The position numbers and the translations under genes are program-made. The notes beneath the pieces were generated by a model, which made no database searches, had not been told where the DNA came from, and worked only from the letters and a program-made list of their open reading frames with translations. A DNA stretch of 46,825 nt from CAYWTS01 sp964461265. Its GTDB lineage: Bacteria > Bacteroidota > Ignavibacteria > Tepidaquicellales > OLB5. Shown here piece by piece: positions 33,625 to 42,430 of the stretch (positions are counted from its first letter, which is position 1; each line of letters opens with the position of its first letter). The DNA is taken from contig CAYWTS010000015.1 of NCBI GenBank assembly GCA_964461265.1, positions 1 to 46,825 on the forward strand, written 5' to 3'.

Positions 33625-35652
33625 ATGCCTATTAAGAAGAGAAGTAAAAACTTAAATAAAGAAACTCAGCAAACCGAATATGGTGCTGAACAGATACAGG
33701 TACTTAAGGGTCTTGAACACGTAAGAAGAAGACCCGCTATGTATATAGGTGATGTATCCATTAGAGGTTTGCATCACCTTGTATATGAAGTAATTGATAA
33801 CAGTATAGACGAGGCTTTGGCTGGATACTGTGATGAAATTTCACTTACGTTAAATAGTGATGGTTCGGTCACGGTAGAAGATAATGGAAGAGGAATACCA
33901 ACCGAAATCCATCCAACAGAAAAGAAATCAGCATTAGAAGTAGTGATGACCGTATTGAACGCAGGCGGTAAGTTTGACAGGAGAACATATAAAGTATCCG
34001 GCGGGCTTCATGGGGTCGGTGTATCGGTTGTTAATGCTCTCAGCAATTGGCTTGAAGTTGAAGTATATCGGGACAGCAAAGTATTTATGCAGCGATACAA
34101 ACACGGGAAACCTGTATCAGATGTTAAACAAATTGGAAAAGTTCCTGTAAAAAAAACAGGAACTAAAACAACATTTTTACCGGATGAAAAAATATTTAAA
34201 AATATTGTTTTTAAATATGAGATTCTTGAAGCAAGGGTCAGAGAACTGGCGTATTTAAATAAGGAAGTAACTTTTCATATGAAAGATGAACGGAGCGGTG
34301 TTAGTGAAACGTTCCATTTTGAAGGTGGTTTGGTTGAATTTGTTAAATATATTGATCTTAACAGAAAAGCTATCCAGAAAGAGCCTATCTATATTAAAGG
34401 TGAAAGGGATAGCACACAGGTTGAAGTTGCCTTTCAATATAATGAGTCATACAACGAAAATATTTTTACATATGTAAATGATATTAATACTCACGAGGGT
34501 GGAACACATCTGGTTGGTTTCAAAACATCGCTTACAAGAACTCTGAATAATTACGGTTACAAAAACAACATAATTAAGAATGGAAAGATTGTATTAACAG
34601 GTGATGATTTCCGTGAAGGGCTTACTGCTGTAATCAGCGTAAAAGTACCTGAACCTCAGTTCGAAGGCCAAACTAAAACCAAGCTGGGTAACAGCGAAAT
34701 TAAAAGCATTGTAGAAACAATAGTGGGAGACCAGGTACAAGCTTACCTGGATGAAAATCCTGCAGTAGGTAAGAGGATAATAGAGAAGTGTCTAAGAGCC
34801 GCGGAAGCGCGTGAAGCAGCCCGAAAAGCCAGAGAACTGATACGCAGGAAAAACGCACTTGAGTTCTCAGGATTACCCGGTAAGCTGGCAGATTGCTCAA
34901 TAAATGACCCCTCTTTATGTGAAATATACCTTGTAGAGGGTGATTCAGCCGGAGGCTCTGCAAAACAAGGCAGGGATAGACGTTTCCAGGCTATACTGCC
35001 TCTGAAAGGTAAGATACTTAATGTTGAAAAAGCACGTATGCATAAAATTGTTGAAAATGAGGAAATTATATCTATTGTTACAGCATTAGGTGCAGGACTG
35101 GGAAATACAGATGAATTTGATGAATCTAAATTACGCTATCATAAAATAATTCTTATGTGCGATGCTGATGTAGATGGAAGTCACATACGAACTCTTCTCC
35201 TGACCTTTTTTTACAGGCATATGAAAGAGATTATTGAAACCGACCGTTTATATATAGCTCAGCCCCCTTTATATAAAATCAAGAAAGATAAACAGGAATA
35301 TTTTGCTTATGATGATGATGAAAAAGATTTGATAATTAAGCGTCTGAAATCAGATAAATCCAAGACAAACGGGAAATCAACTGCTCAGAAAACCCAAATA
35401 AGTGAACATACTGCTGAAGCCTCTTTAGGTAAAGGTATTACCATTTCGCGGTTCAAAGGTCTGGGAGAAATGAACCCTGAAACTCTCTGGAGTACGACTA
35501 TGAATCCCGAGACACGAACTCTCCTTAAAGTTACCATCGAAAATGCTGCTGAAGCAGATAAAATATTTGATAAATTAATGGGTGAAGAAGTTGCTCCGAG
35601 AAAAGAATTTATTGAAACCCATGCAAAGTATGTTAAAAACCTTGATGTTTAA
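33625..35652 (+). CDS. gyrB: DNA gyrase subunit B
   Basis: A 675-residue GyrB. The ATPase domain shows VRRRPAMYIGD, EVIDNSIDEA, DNGRGIP and GGLHGVGVSVVNALS; the TOPRIM domain has EGDSAGGSAKQGRD and DADVDGSHIRTLL, and the tail FKGLGEMNPETLW. A hydrophilic insertion of about 30 residues (about 575-605, rich in Ser, Lys and Thr) lies just before FKGLGEMN. It could be ParE, but the recF-DUF721 context supports GyrB. Confidence 0.95.
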   Translation: MPIKKRSKNLNKETQQTEYGAEQIQVLKGLEHVRRRPAMYIGDVSIRGLHHLVYEVIDNSIDEALAGYCDEISLTLNSDGSVTVEDNGRGIPTEIHPTEKKSALEVVMTVLNAGGKFDRRTYKVSGGLHGVGVSVVNALSNWLEVEVYRDSKVFMQRYKHGKPVSDVKQIGKVPVKKTGTKTTFLPDEKIFKNIVFKYEILEARVRELAYLNKEVTFHMKDERSGVSETFHFEGGLVEFVKYIDLNRKAIQKEPIYIKGERDSTQVEVAFQYNESYNENIFTYVNDINTHEGGTHLVGFKTSLTRTLNNYGYKNNIIKNGKIVLTGDDFREGLTAVISVKVPEPQFEGQTKTKLGNSEIKSIVETIVGDQVQAYLDENPAVGKRIIEKCLRAAEAREAARKARELIRRKNALEFSGLPGKLADCSINDPSLCEIYLVEGDSAGGSAKQGRDRRFQAILPLKGKILNVEKARMHKIVENEEIISIVTALGAGLGNTDEFDESKLRYHKIILMCDADVDGSHIRTLLLTFFYRHMKEIIETDRLYIAQPPLYKIKKDKQEYFAYDDDEKDLIIKRLKSDKSKTNGKSTAQKTQISEHTAEASLGKGITISRFKGLGEMNPETLWSTTMNPETRTLLKVTIENAAEADKIFDKLMGEEVAPRKEFIETHAKYVKNLDV

Positions 35653-35669
35653 TAAACTATAATTATTCA

Positions 35670-36353
35670 TTGCAGAAAAAATTACTTGTACTTTCATTTT
35701 TAACTTTCACTTGTTTAGATATTTTTTCCCAGGTAACATTTGTTGCTTCTGAACCGAAGCTTAACATCTATGCCGGTATGGGTATTGATTATATTACCAC
35801 TCCTTCTTTTAATGATTACCTGAAATCTGAGATATTCCATTCAAATACAGATAGCGTTAAAGCTTTTACTATTGGACTTGAGTTTTTCGGTGGAATTGAA
35901 TATAACTTAAACAAAAAAATATCACTTCGGCTTGACTATTCCTATTTAACTCGCAGTTTAAGTTACAAGTATTTTTACTTTAATTATGATTACTTTTATT
36001 ACCTGCACCAGCCCTATTTTATGGGGAGTTATAATATTAATTATAAAAATTCACAATTGAAACTCTCAGTTGGATCTGGTATACTGCTAGGAACACTTTA
36101 TATCGAAAACTCACCGTCAGTTAAAACCTCTTATAAAAGTACAGGGTTGGGAGTTAAAGGTGAAATTTTATTTGTTACAAAACTATCTGACAATTTATCA
36201 TCTTATATTTCCGGAATAATAACCGGTAATTTTATGGGCAAGCTAAAAGACAGAAACGGTAACATACTCCAAAGCTCACAAGAACATCAAGAAGCAGGTT
36301 TAAGCGGATTCGGAGTAGGCCTCAGAATTGGATTGCAATATAAGATTTATTGA
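35670..36353 (+). CDS. small outer-membrane beta-barrel protein
   Basis: A 227-residue protein with a signal peptide (about 1-21, ending IFSQV), followed by alternating strands rich in Tyr and Phe and a final strand GFGVGLRIGLQYKIY, suggesting an outer-membrane barrel of about eight strands, perhaps OmpW/OMP_b-brl-like. The start is TTG. It lies 17 bases after gyrB and 1 base before uppP, so it may be co-transcribed with both. Function unknown. Confidence 0.75.
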   Translation: MQKKLLVLSFLTFTCLDIFSQVTFVASEPKLNIYAGMGIDYITTPSFNDYLKSEIFHSNTDSVKAFTIGLEFFGGIEYNLNKKISLRLDYSYLTRSLSYKYFYFNYDYFYYLHQPYFMGSYNINYKNSQLKLSVGSGILLGTLYIENSPSVKTSYKSTGLGVKGEILFVTKLSDNLSSYISGIITGNFMGKLKDRNGNILQSSQEHQEAGLSGFGVGLRIGLQYKIY

Positions 36354-36354
36354 T

Positions 36355-37185
36355 ATGCAGGAAATTATTAAAGCTGTCATTTTAGGTATAATTCAGGGTT
36401 TAACCGAATATTTACCTGTAAGCAGTACTGCACATTTACGTATTATACCGGCATTTTTTGGATGGAAAGATATTGGAGCCGCTTATACTGCTGTAATACA
36501 AGTAGGGACGATGATTGCCATTATTATATATTTTTGGAAAGATCAAGTTCGGATGTTTTCATCTTTTTTTAATAGTATCAGAATAAAAGATTTTAAAACT
36601 AATCGGGATACAAGGTTGTTTATGATGATTGCAGCAGGAACATTACCAATACTTGTATTCGGCTACCTCTTTAAGGGATTTATAAGGAACCAGTTCAGGA
36701 ATATCTACATTGTTGCAGGAATGATGATTATGTTTTCGTTTGTTATGTTAATAGCAGAGAAATATACCAGAAGAAATAGGAATATTGAGAATTTAAATTT
36801 CAAAGATGCACTGATCGTAGGTTTATTTCAATCCATCGCTTTAATACCGGGTACATCACGCTCGGGTTCAACTATATCCGGTTCTTTTTTCCGGCACCTT
36901 GGGAGCCATGAAGCTGCAAGGTTTTCGTTTTTATTAAGTATTCCTGCAGTGCTTATAAGCGGTTTGTATGAATTGTACAGTGAAAAAGCTATTTTGTTTT
37001 CGAACAGCGAAAGTACATTAAGTCTTCTGGTTGCAACTATCGTATCAGGGCTTGTTGGTTATTGGTCTATCTGGTTTTTACTTAATTATTTAAAAACTCA
37101 CTCACTTAAACTATTTATTGTATACCGAATAATATTTGGTATTTTGATAATAATTTTGTTATTAACTAATTTTATAAATAATTAA
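36355..37185 (+). CDS. uppP: undecaprenyl-diphosphate phosphatase
   Basis: A 276-residue integral membrane enzyme that dephosphorylates undecaprenyl diphosphate to recycle the lipid carrier for peptidoglycan and other glycans. The motifs EYLPVSSTAHL and PGTSRSGST, both needed for catalysis, are present, with about eight membrane segments. I chose the ATG at 36355, one base after the upstream stop, because it gives the family N terminus MQEIIKAVILGIIQGLTEY. The carrier could also serve the GT2/GT-C operon at 3829-7760. Confidence 0.96.
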   Translation: MQEIIKAVILGIIQGLTEYLPVSSTAHLRIIPAFFGWKDIGAAYTAVIQVGTMIAIIIYFWKDQVRMFSSFFNSIRIKDFKTNRDTRLFMMIAAGTLPILVFGYLFKGFIRNQFRNIYIVAGMMIMFSFVMLIAEKYTRRNRNIENLNFKDALIVGLFQSIALIPGTSRSGSTISGSFFRHLGSHEAARFSFLLSIPAVLISGLYELYSEKAILFSNSESTLSLLVATIVSGLVGYWSIWFLLNYLKTHSLKLFIVYRIIFGILIIILLLTNFINN

Positions 37186-37196
37186 TGAGGTATTAT

Positions 37197-37898
37197 ATGA
37201 TAAATATAAAAACTAATTTTGCAATATTTGTATTACCATTTGTTATCGCATTTTTTGTTGCTGGATGCGGTAATAAAAAGGATGATACAATGGAAACTAA
37301 AAAAGATATACAGCAAACACAACAGTCAATGACTCAAAACACACAACAAAAAGACACGATAACAGAAAAAAAGGATACAACTACAAAAACCGACACAAAA
37401 GAAGTTTCAAATAAAGTTATGCTGGAGACATCGATGGGAAAAATAGAAATTGAGCTTTATGAAAAAGATGCACCTAAGCATGTTGCTAATTTTAAAAAGC
37501 TCGTAAATTCCGGTTTCTATGAAGGCACAACATTCCATAGAGTAATCCCTGATTTTATGATTCAGTGTGGTGACCCAAATTCTAAAGATAATGACAGGTC
37601 GAATGATGGTGTAGGCGGACCCGGTTATACTATTCCTGCAGAGATTAAACTAAAACATGTAAAAGGTTCGGTGGCAGCTGCAAGAATGCCTGACCAGGTT
37701 AATCCTAATAAAGAATCAAGCGGAAGCCAATTTTATATTGTAACAGGCGAGGCTTCCCATCTAGATGGGAATTACACTGTTTTTGGCAAAGTTGTAAAAG
37801 GATTTGAAATTGCGGAAAAAATTCAAAATGTTGAACGTGATAATAAAGACAATCCTATTAATAAAGTTGTAATTAAAAAAGTTTATTTTGTCAAATAA
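37197..37898 (+). CDS. lipoprotein cyclophilin-type peptidyl-prolyl isomerase
   Basis: The mature protein starts at a lipobox cysteine (FFVAGCGNK, about residue 24), so it is a membrane-anchored lipoprotein. A low-complexity linker of about 45 residues rich in Thr, Lys and Gln leads to the cyclophilin domain, with GTTFHRVIPDFMIQCGDP, GSQFYI and HLDGNYTVFGKV. It would help fold exported proteins outside the inner membrane. An ATG at 37185 overlaps uppP by one base, but GAGG at 37187-37190 favours the ATG at 37197. Its end overlaps holA by 11 bases. Confidence 0.93.
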   Translation: MINIKTNFAIFVLPFVIAFFVAGCGNKKDDTMETKKDIQQTQQSMTQNTQQKDTITEKKDTTTKTDTKEVSNKVMLETSMGKIEIELYEKDAPKHVANFKKLVNSGFYEGTTFHRVIPDFMIQCGDPNSKDNDRSNDGVGGPGYTIPAEIKLKHVKGSVAAARMPDQVNPNKESSGSQFYIVTGEASHLDGNYTVFGKVVKGFEIAEKIQNVERDNKDNPINKVVIKKVYFVK

Positions 37899-38910
37899 AC
37901 AGGTATATACATATTTTGACACTGAGAAAGAGCTAACATCAGGTAAAATAAGGAAGGTGTATTTAATATCGGCCTTTGACGACTTTTTAGCGGATATCTT
38001 CATTAAAAAAATTGCAGCTCTTAGATTCTATAAAGCGAATGAAAATATATTTTACAGGTATGCTGATGATGTAAGCTTTAATGATGTAGCAGAGCTTTGT
38101 TTTAACTATACTTCATTTTTTGCCCAGGAAAAACTAGTAATAGTTAAACGTTGTGAAAAATTTTCGAAAGAACTGGAACGAATTAAAGATTATATTGCTA
38201 AACCGGATCCGGATACAATATTATTACTTATTTTTGATAAAAATTTTATTAATGAAAAGAAATTATACAAGGATTTTGAGGTTGCAGATTTTTCTGCCTA
38301 TTCGCAGGATGAATTATCGGTTCTGTTAAGGAATGAATTCGAAACGAGAGGTATGAAAATCGATAATGCCTCGTTGGATTTATTTATTTCAATTCTTCCG
38401 GAAAATCTTTCGATTGCTTTGAATGAAATAGAAAAAATATATAGCTTTTTGATATATAATCCTGATAAAGTTGTTAACAGTGAAGTTATTTTAAAGCTTG
38501 CAGGCTACGAACCAGAGTTAACACCTTTTGAATTAATAAAGGCAATTTTAATTAAGGACAGATGCAAAGCTCTTACAATATCCGATCATCTTATTGATAA
38601 GTCAGGATTTAATGAGATTAACCTTTTATATTCGCTTTTTAATTATTACACGGATTTACTGTGCTTTAAGTCAAAAAATTTCGATAAATACAATCGTAAC
38701 GTTGCTTATACTAAGTATAGAATATGGGGTGCAGATAGATGGGAAATAGGAAAATCATTTGCAAACCAAATTGAGGTTTCTGAAATTGAATTTGCTGTTG
38801 ACAGAATTATGCAATCTGACAGAAGATTAAAATCGTCAATGTTAGATTCTAAAGTTATATTAACTTCGCTTATTGAGGAATTATCGAATTTTAATAGTAA
38901 ACGGAACTAA
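37888..38910 (+). CDS. holA: DNA polymerase III delta subunit
   Basis: A 340-residue delta subunit of the clamp loader. It is divergent but shows the family layout: an N-terminal fold with KVYLISAFDDFLADIF, the FFAQEKLVIVKRCEKF segment, ENLSIALNEIEKIYSFL, and a helical C-terminal domain with LKSSMLDSKVILTSLIEEL. The start is TTG within the end of the cyclophilin gene. It is the last gene of the run that began at dnaN. Confidence 0.88.
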   Translation: MSNKQVYTYFDTEKELTSGKIRKVYLISAFDDFLADIFIKKIAALRFYKANENIFYRYADDVSFNDVAELCFNYTSFFAQEKLVIVKRCEKFSKELERIKDYIAKPDPDTILLLIFDKNFINEKKLYKDFEVADFSAYSQDELSVLLRNEFETRGMKIDNASLDLFISILPENLSIALNEIEKIYSFLIYNPDKVVNSEVILKLAGYEPELTPFELIKAILIKDRCKALTISDHLIDKSGFNEINLLYSLFNYYTDLLCFKSKNFDKYNRNVAYTKYRIWGADRWEIGKSFANQIEVSEIEFAVDRIMQSDRRLKSSMLDSKVILTSLIEELSNFNSKRN

Positions 38911-38940
38911 TTCTAATTTTATAAGTTAAATTTATAGTAA

Positions 38941-39537
38941 ATGCCCTATCAGGACAGGGTAGATTACCAGGTTCTTAGTGATGAACAACTGATTTTCAGC
39001 TTTCAAAGCGGAGATGAAAATGCATATACTGAGATAGTTAACAGGTATAAAGATAAGCTTGTTAATTTTGTTTACAGGTATACAGGCAATTATGATGATG
39101 CTGAAGATATTGTTCAGGATACAATGCTTAAGGTCTATATAAATAAAGACTTATATAGAGAAATAGCAAGGTTTTCTACTTGGGTTTATACAATTGCTAT
39201 CAATATTGCCAAAACACGTTTAGTACGTGTTCAGAAGTATAAAACGTATTCTTTAAGTAACATTAATCCTGAAGCAGATGAAGAATTTGATTTACCGGAT
39301 GAGGCTTATTTACCCGATACAGATGCAAATTCAAAGATCCAAAGCAAATATATTCAGAATGCTTTGAACCGAATACCCGAAAAATATAAGAAATTAGTAA
39401 TTTTAAGAGACATTGAAGAATTATCTTATGAAGAAATATGTGAGATAACAAGACTTCCTATGGGTACTGTAAAATCAAGAATTAACAGGGGCAGAGAAAA
39501 ACTTCAAAAGCTTTTACGGCATATTTATAAAGAATAA
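38941..39537 (+). CDS. ECF-type RNA polymerase sigma factor
   Basis: A 198-residue sigma-70 family protein of the extracytoplasmic-function group. Region 2 (FVYRYTGNYDDAEDIVQDTMLKVY) and region 4 (ALNRIPEKYKKLVILRDIEELSYEEICEITRLPMGTVKSRINRGREKL) are complete. The downstream gene starts one base after its stop and encodes a single-pass membrane protein, as for sigma/anti-sigma pairs. The promoters it reads are not known. Confidence 0.95.
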   Translation: MPYQDRVDYQVLSDEQLIFSFQSGDENAYTEIVNRYKDKLVNFVYRYTGNYDDAEDIVQDTMLKVYINKDLYREIARFSTWVYTIAINIAKTRLVRVQKYKTYSLSNINPEADEEFDLPDEAYLPDTDANSKIQSKYIQNALNRIPEKYKKLVILRDIEELSYEEICEITRLPMGTVKSRINRGREKLQKLLRHIYKE

Positions 39538-39538
39538 A

Positions 39539-40342
39539 ATGTTATCAGAGGAAAGACATAAAGAATTAAAATCAAAGCTTAAATATTTACCTAAGATTAA
39601 AGCACGTAATGATTTTTATGAACGTTTACTCATCAAATTACGTGAACATGAAAATTATTCGGCCAGACATAAAAAAATAGCTGAAAAAGATTTTATTGAT
39701 AAGGTTAAAGAATGGACTTTTTTTATTTTCAGACCGAATCTTACTCCCGCTTATGGCATTGCTGCTGTAATGCTGTTAATTATAGTTATTTATTTTGCAG
39801 TTATTTCGCTTAATAAAGATACAACGCAATTTGTTTATGAAAGTACACCGGTAACACAGCAATCGGAATTTGTTATTTACAAACATCAGGCACGCGATAT
39901 CAGTGATGCTGATTTTCAGCTTAAAGAGCGTTCCGTATCCGAAGAATTTTCTACTGCTACCTTTCCCGAAAAACACATGAATGATGTTGATATTTATAGA
40001 ACAACAGACAGGGCTAAAGATGAAACGGAGCATAAAGAACGCATGCTGAAAAATTCAGAGACAAAAAATGATGAAGAAGTTATTGATAAAACGGGTTTCG
40101 AACAAGAATTTGCACCTGCCAATATAAGAAAAACTGAAAGTGAAAAGGTTGAAAAGAAAGAAGATAAAATAATGAAAAAAAAAGCTGATGATACGCTTCC
40201 CAAAATCAAATTGGAAGATAAAACTATAGATAGAGGGATTCAAGAGCAGCAAATTCAGGAAAATGACAACAAGACTAAACAGGATTCAGTTAAAGTAAAA
40301 GCACGAAAATTACAGGAAGAACCAGATTCGACCCGGCGTTAA
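39539..40342 (+). CDS. single-pass membrane protein, putative anti-sigma factor
   Basis: A 267-residue protein with a basic cytosolic N domain (1-67), one membrane helix (about 70-91: AAVMLLIIVIYFAV) and a long outer tail very rich in Lys, Glu and Asp. It has no HxxxCxxC zinc motif typical of ZAS anti-sigma factors. Its place one base after the ECF sigma gene is the reason for the call; no direct sequence signature proves it. It converges with clpP, with a 2-base gap. Confidence 0.65.
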   Translation: MLSEERHKELKSKLKYLPKIKARNDFYERLLIKLREHENYSARHKKIAEKDFIDKVKEWTFFIFRPNLTPAYGIAAVMLLIIVIYFAVISLNKDTTQFVYESTPVTQQSEFVIYKHQARDISDADFQLKERSVSEEFSTATFPEKHMNDVDIYRTTDRAKDETEHKERMLKNSETKNDEEVIDKTGFEQEFAPANIRKTESEKVEKKEDKIMKKKADDTLPKIKLEDKTIDRGIQEQQIQENDNKTKQDSVKVKARKLQEEPDSTRR

Positions 40343-40344
40343 TA

Positions 40345-41040
40345 CTATTTTTTATCTGGTTTTTCTGTTTTCTCGATTTTTTCTGTTTTCTCGGTTACCC
40401 TCTTTATCAGAATATTATCGATAATACCATATTCCTTTGCCTCTTCAGAAGTCATATATTTATCCCTGTCGGAATCTTTCAGTATCTGTTCAAATGTTTT
40501 TCCCGTATGTTGTGATAAAATATTGTACAAAGTGTCCCTTGTCCTGATCATCTCTTTTGTATAAATCTCTATATCGGTGGCTTGCCCCTGTGTTCCACCC
40601 AGCGGCTGATGTATCATTATTTTAGAATGGGGGAGTGCTGTCCGTTTACCTTTTGTGCCTCCAGCCAGTAATATCGCCGACATAGATGCTGCAATGCCTA
40701 TGCAAATAGTGGAAATATCAGGTTTAATATATTGAATAGTATCATATACAGCCAGACCTGATGAAACACTGCCACCCGGTGAATTTATATAAAGCATTAT
40801 ATCTTTATCTGCATCTTCCGATTCAAGAAAAAGCAGCTGTGCTATTATTAGGCTTGCAATATGGTCATCTATAGGAAACCCGATAAATACTATTCTTTCT
40901 CTCAAGAGCCTTGAATAAATATCCATACCGCGTTCACCTCTTGAGGTTTGTTCAACTACCATTGGAACCAGCTGACTTACTGTTTCTAATCCTTTTGTAA
41001 TAAGTTCCTTGTTTCCTGAGATTATTTTGTTGTAATTCAT
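40345..41040 (-). CDS. clpP: ATP-dependent Clp protease proteolytic subunit
   Basis: A 231-residue serine protease that forms double heptamer rings with ClpX or ClpA/C. The triad is Ser119 (GIAASMSA), His144 (MIHQPLGG) and Asp193 (DSDRDKYM). The N terminus has about 30 residues before the core and the C terminus about 20 repetitive Glu/Lys/Thr residues (EKTEKIEKTEK), longer than usual. It is 13 bases downstream of tig in one operon; clpX, often next, is absent. Confidence 0.97.
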   Translation of the reverse strand: MNYNKIISGNKELITKGLETVSQLVPMVVEQTSRGERGMDIYSRLLRERIVFIGFPIDDHIASLIIAQLLFLESEDADKDIMLYINSPGGSVSSGLAVYDTIQYIKPDISTICIGIAASMSAILLAGGTKGKRTALPHSKIMIHQPLGGTQGQATDIEIYTKEMIRTRDTLYNILSQHTGKTFEQILKDSDRDKYMTSEEAKEYGIIDNILIKRVTEKTEKIEKTEKPDKK

Positions 41041-41053
41041 TTTATTAAATAGT

Positions 41054-42322
41054 TTAATTTTTATTCGGTGATTGATTTACTTCTGTAATTTTTGCACTGT
41101 CTATAAGAAATTTCATCAGTTTATTATCCAGAATTCTATATTTAACGTCGTCATTTTTTTCATAGATAGATCTAAGTTTATCTTGGGGAAGGTTGTATTT
41201 TTTTGAATCTGATTCTATGAGGGGTTCAATATCTTCCCTTGTAACTGTAATATTCTCCGCCGATATTATTTTCTCTTTTGCCAGAAACCATTTAACCTGC
41301 CTGATAGCATCTACGCGTTTTGTTTTTCTGTATTCTTCAACATTAAAATCCTGTGGTAATTCCCGTTTCTGATTTCTGTTTTTTATCTCCTCTATGTAGC
41401 TATCAAGTATATTTTCTACCATTGTATCTGGTACTGGTATCTCGTTAAGTTTTATCAATTCACTGATAATATTATTTTCAATTTCCCGGAGTGATATATT
41501 GTTGTAAACCATTTCCAAGTCTTTTTTTATTTCATGCCGGAATTCTTCCTCGTTTGAAATATCATGCTTATGTAATTTATCAAAGAATTCTTTATCAAGA
41601 GCCGGTAAAATTATTTTTTCTATTTTTATTGACTTAGCCCGGTATTTTAATATTTTATTCTGTTTCTCATCTTTTAACATTAATATTCTTTCTTCTCCAA
41701 GGGTTATCCCACTCAATTGTTCTTTAAGGTCACGGTTTGCATGCTTGTCATTGAGATATATTTTTATATCTTTATCAACATGACCTATTATTGGCAATCC
41801 GGTGTCATCAAGCTGCTGTATATCAAGCGTTACAACATATTCGTTATTTTCAGCCTTTTGAGAATCCTGATAAATGCAATATTCTGCTCTGAGGTTATTT
41901 ATCTCATCTTCTATTAACTTATTATCTATTTCATAAATATTTTTTGTTATTTCCAGACCTTTATATTGGGTAATTTCAAAATCAGGCTTAATTTCGTATT
42001 GAATTTTAAATGTAAGGTTAGTTTCCGGTGTATAATTAATATCCTGGAGCCTGGCTTTTCCTAATAGCTTCACATTATTAGTCTCAATATATTCAATGAA
42101 TATATTGTTAGCTACGTCTTCAAGCGAGTCATATTCTATCGCACTGCCATACATTTTTTTCAGCATTGAAACAGGTGCCTTTCCTTTTCTGAAGCCCGGA
42201 ATTGTGGCTTTTTCCCTAAATTTTTGCAGTGCTTTTTCGAAGTGAGGAGTTAGCTTCTCGTAAGGAACATCAAACTCAACTTCCTGCTTGCATTTATCTA
42301 TGACATTTAACTTATAATCCAC
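41054..42322 (-). CDS. tig: trigger factor
   Basis: A 422-residue ribosome-bound chaperone. The ribosome-binding signature GFRKGKAP is at the N-terminal tail, followed by a divergent FKBP-like domain (VVTLDIQQL...LGEERILM) and a helical C-terminal domain. The frame can be read from a TTG at 42361, but a promoter with perfect boxes overlaps that codon; the GTG at 42322 (MDYKLNVIDKCK) gives the expected N terminus. It is the first gene of the tig-clpP operon. Confidence 0.92.
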   Translation of the reverse strand: MDYKLNVIDKCKQEVEFDVPYEKLTPHFEKALQKFREKATIPGFRKGKAPVSMLKKMYGSAIEYDSLEDVANNIFIEYIETNNVKLLGKARLQDINYTPETNLTFKIQYEIKPDFEITQYKGLEITKNIYEIDNKLIEDEINNLRAEYCIYQDSQKAENNEYVVTLDIQQLDDTGLPIIGHVDKDIKIYLNDKHANRDLKEQLSGITLGEERILMLKDEKQNKILKYRAKSIKIEKIILPALDKEFFDKLHKHDISNEEEFRHEIKKDLEMVYNNISLREIENNIISELIKLNEIPVPDTMVENILDSYIEEIKNRNQKRELPQDFNVEEYRKTKRVDAIRQVKWFLAKEKIISAENITVTREDIEPLIESDSKKYNLPQDKLRSIYEKNDDVKYRILDNKLMKFLIDSAKITEVNQSPNKN

Positions 42323-42340
42323 TTTTTTTAAAATTTTATG

Positions 42341-42372
42341 CAAATATATCTTACGCTCCAACTCTTATCAAT
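42341..42372 (-). promoter_or_regulatory. probable promoter of tig-clpP (Bacteroidota type)
   Basis: On the minus strand ATTG (42372-42369), a 20-base spacer and TATATTTG (42348-42341) match the Bacteroidota promoter exactly in the -7 box, with the same boxes and spacing as upstream of rpsE. GTAAGA precedes the -7 box. It places the tig start downstream, at the GTG at 42322. Confidence 0.65.
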
Positions 42373-42430
42373 GAGCCCTTTGTTCGCCAAATGCATTTAT
42401 TATTCTGTGCTTTTTAAATAAATTGCGTTT

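Noticed and set aside
42323..42361. TTG start of tig at 42361
   Set aside because: It falls within the spacer of a promoter with an exact -7 box; GTG at 42322 gives the usual N terminus.
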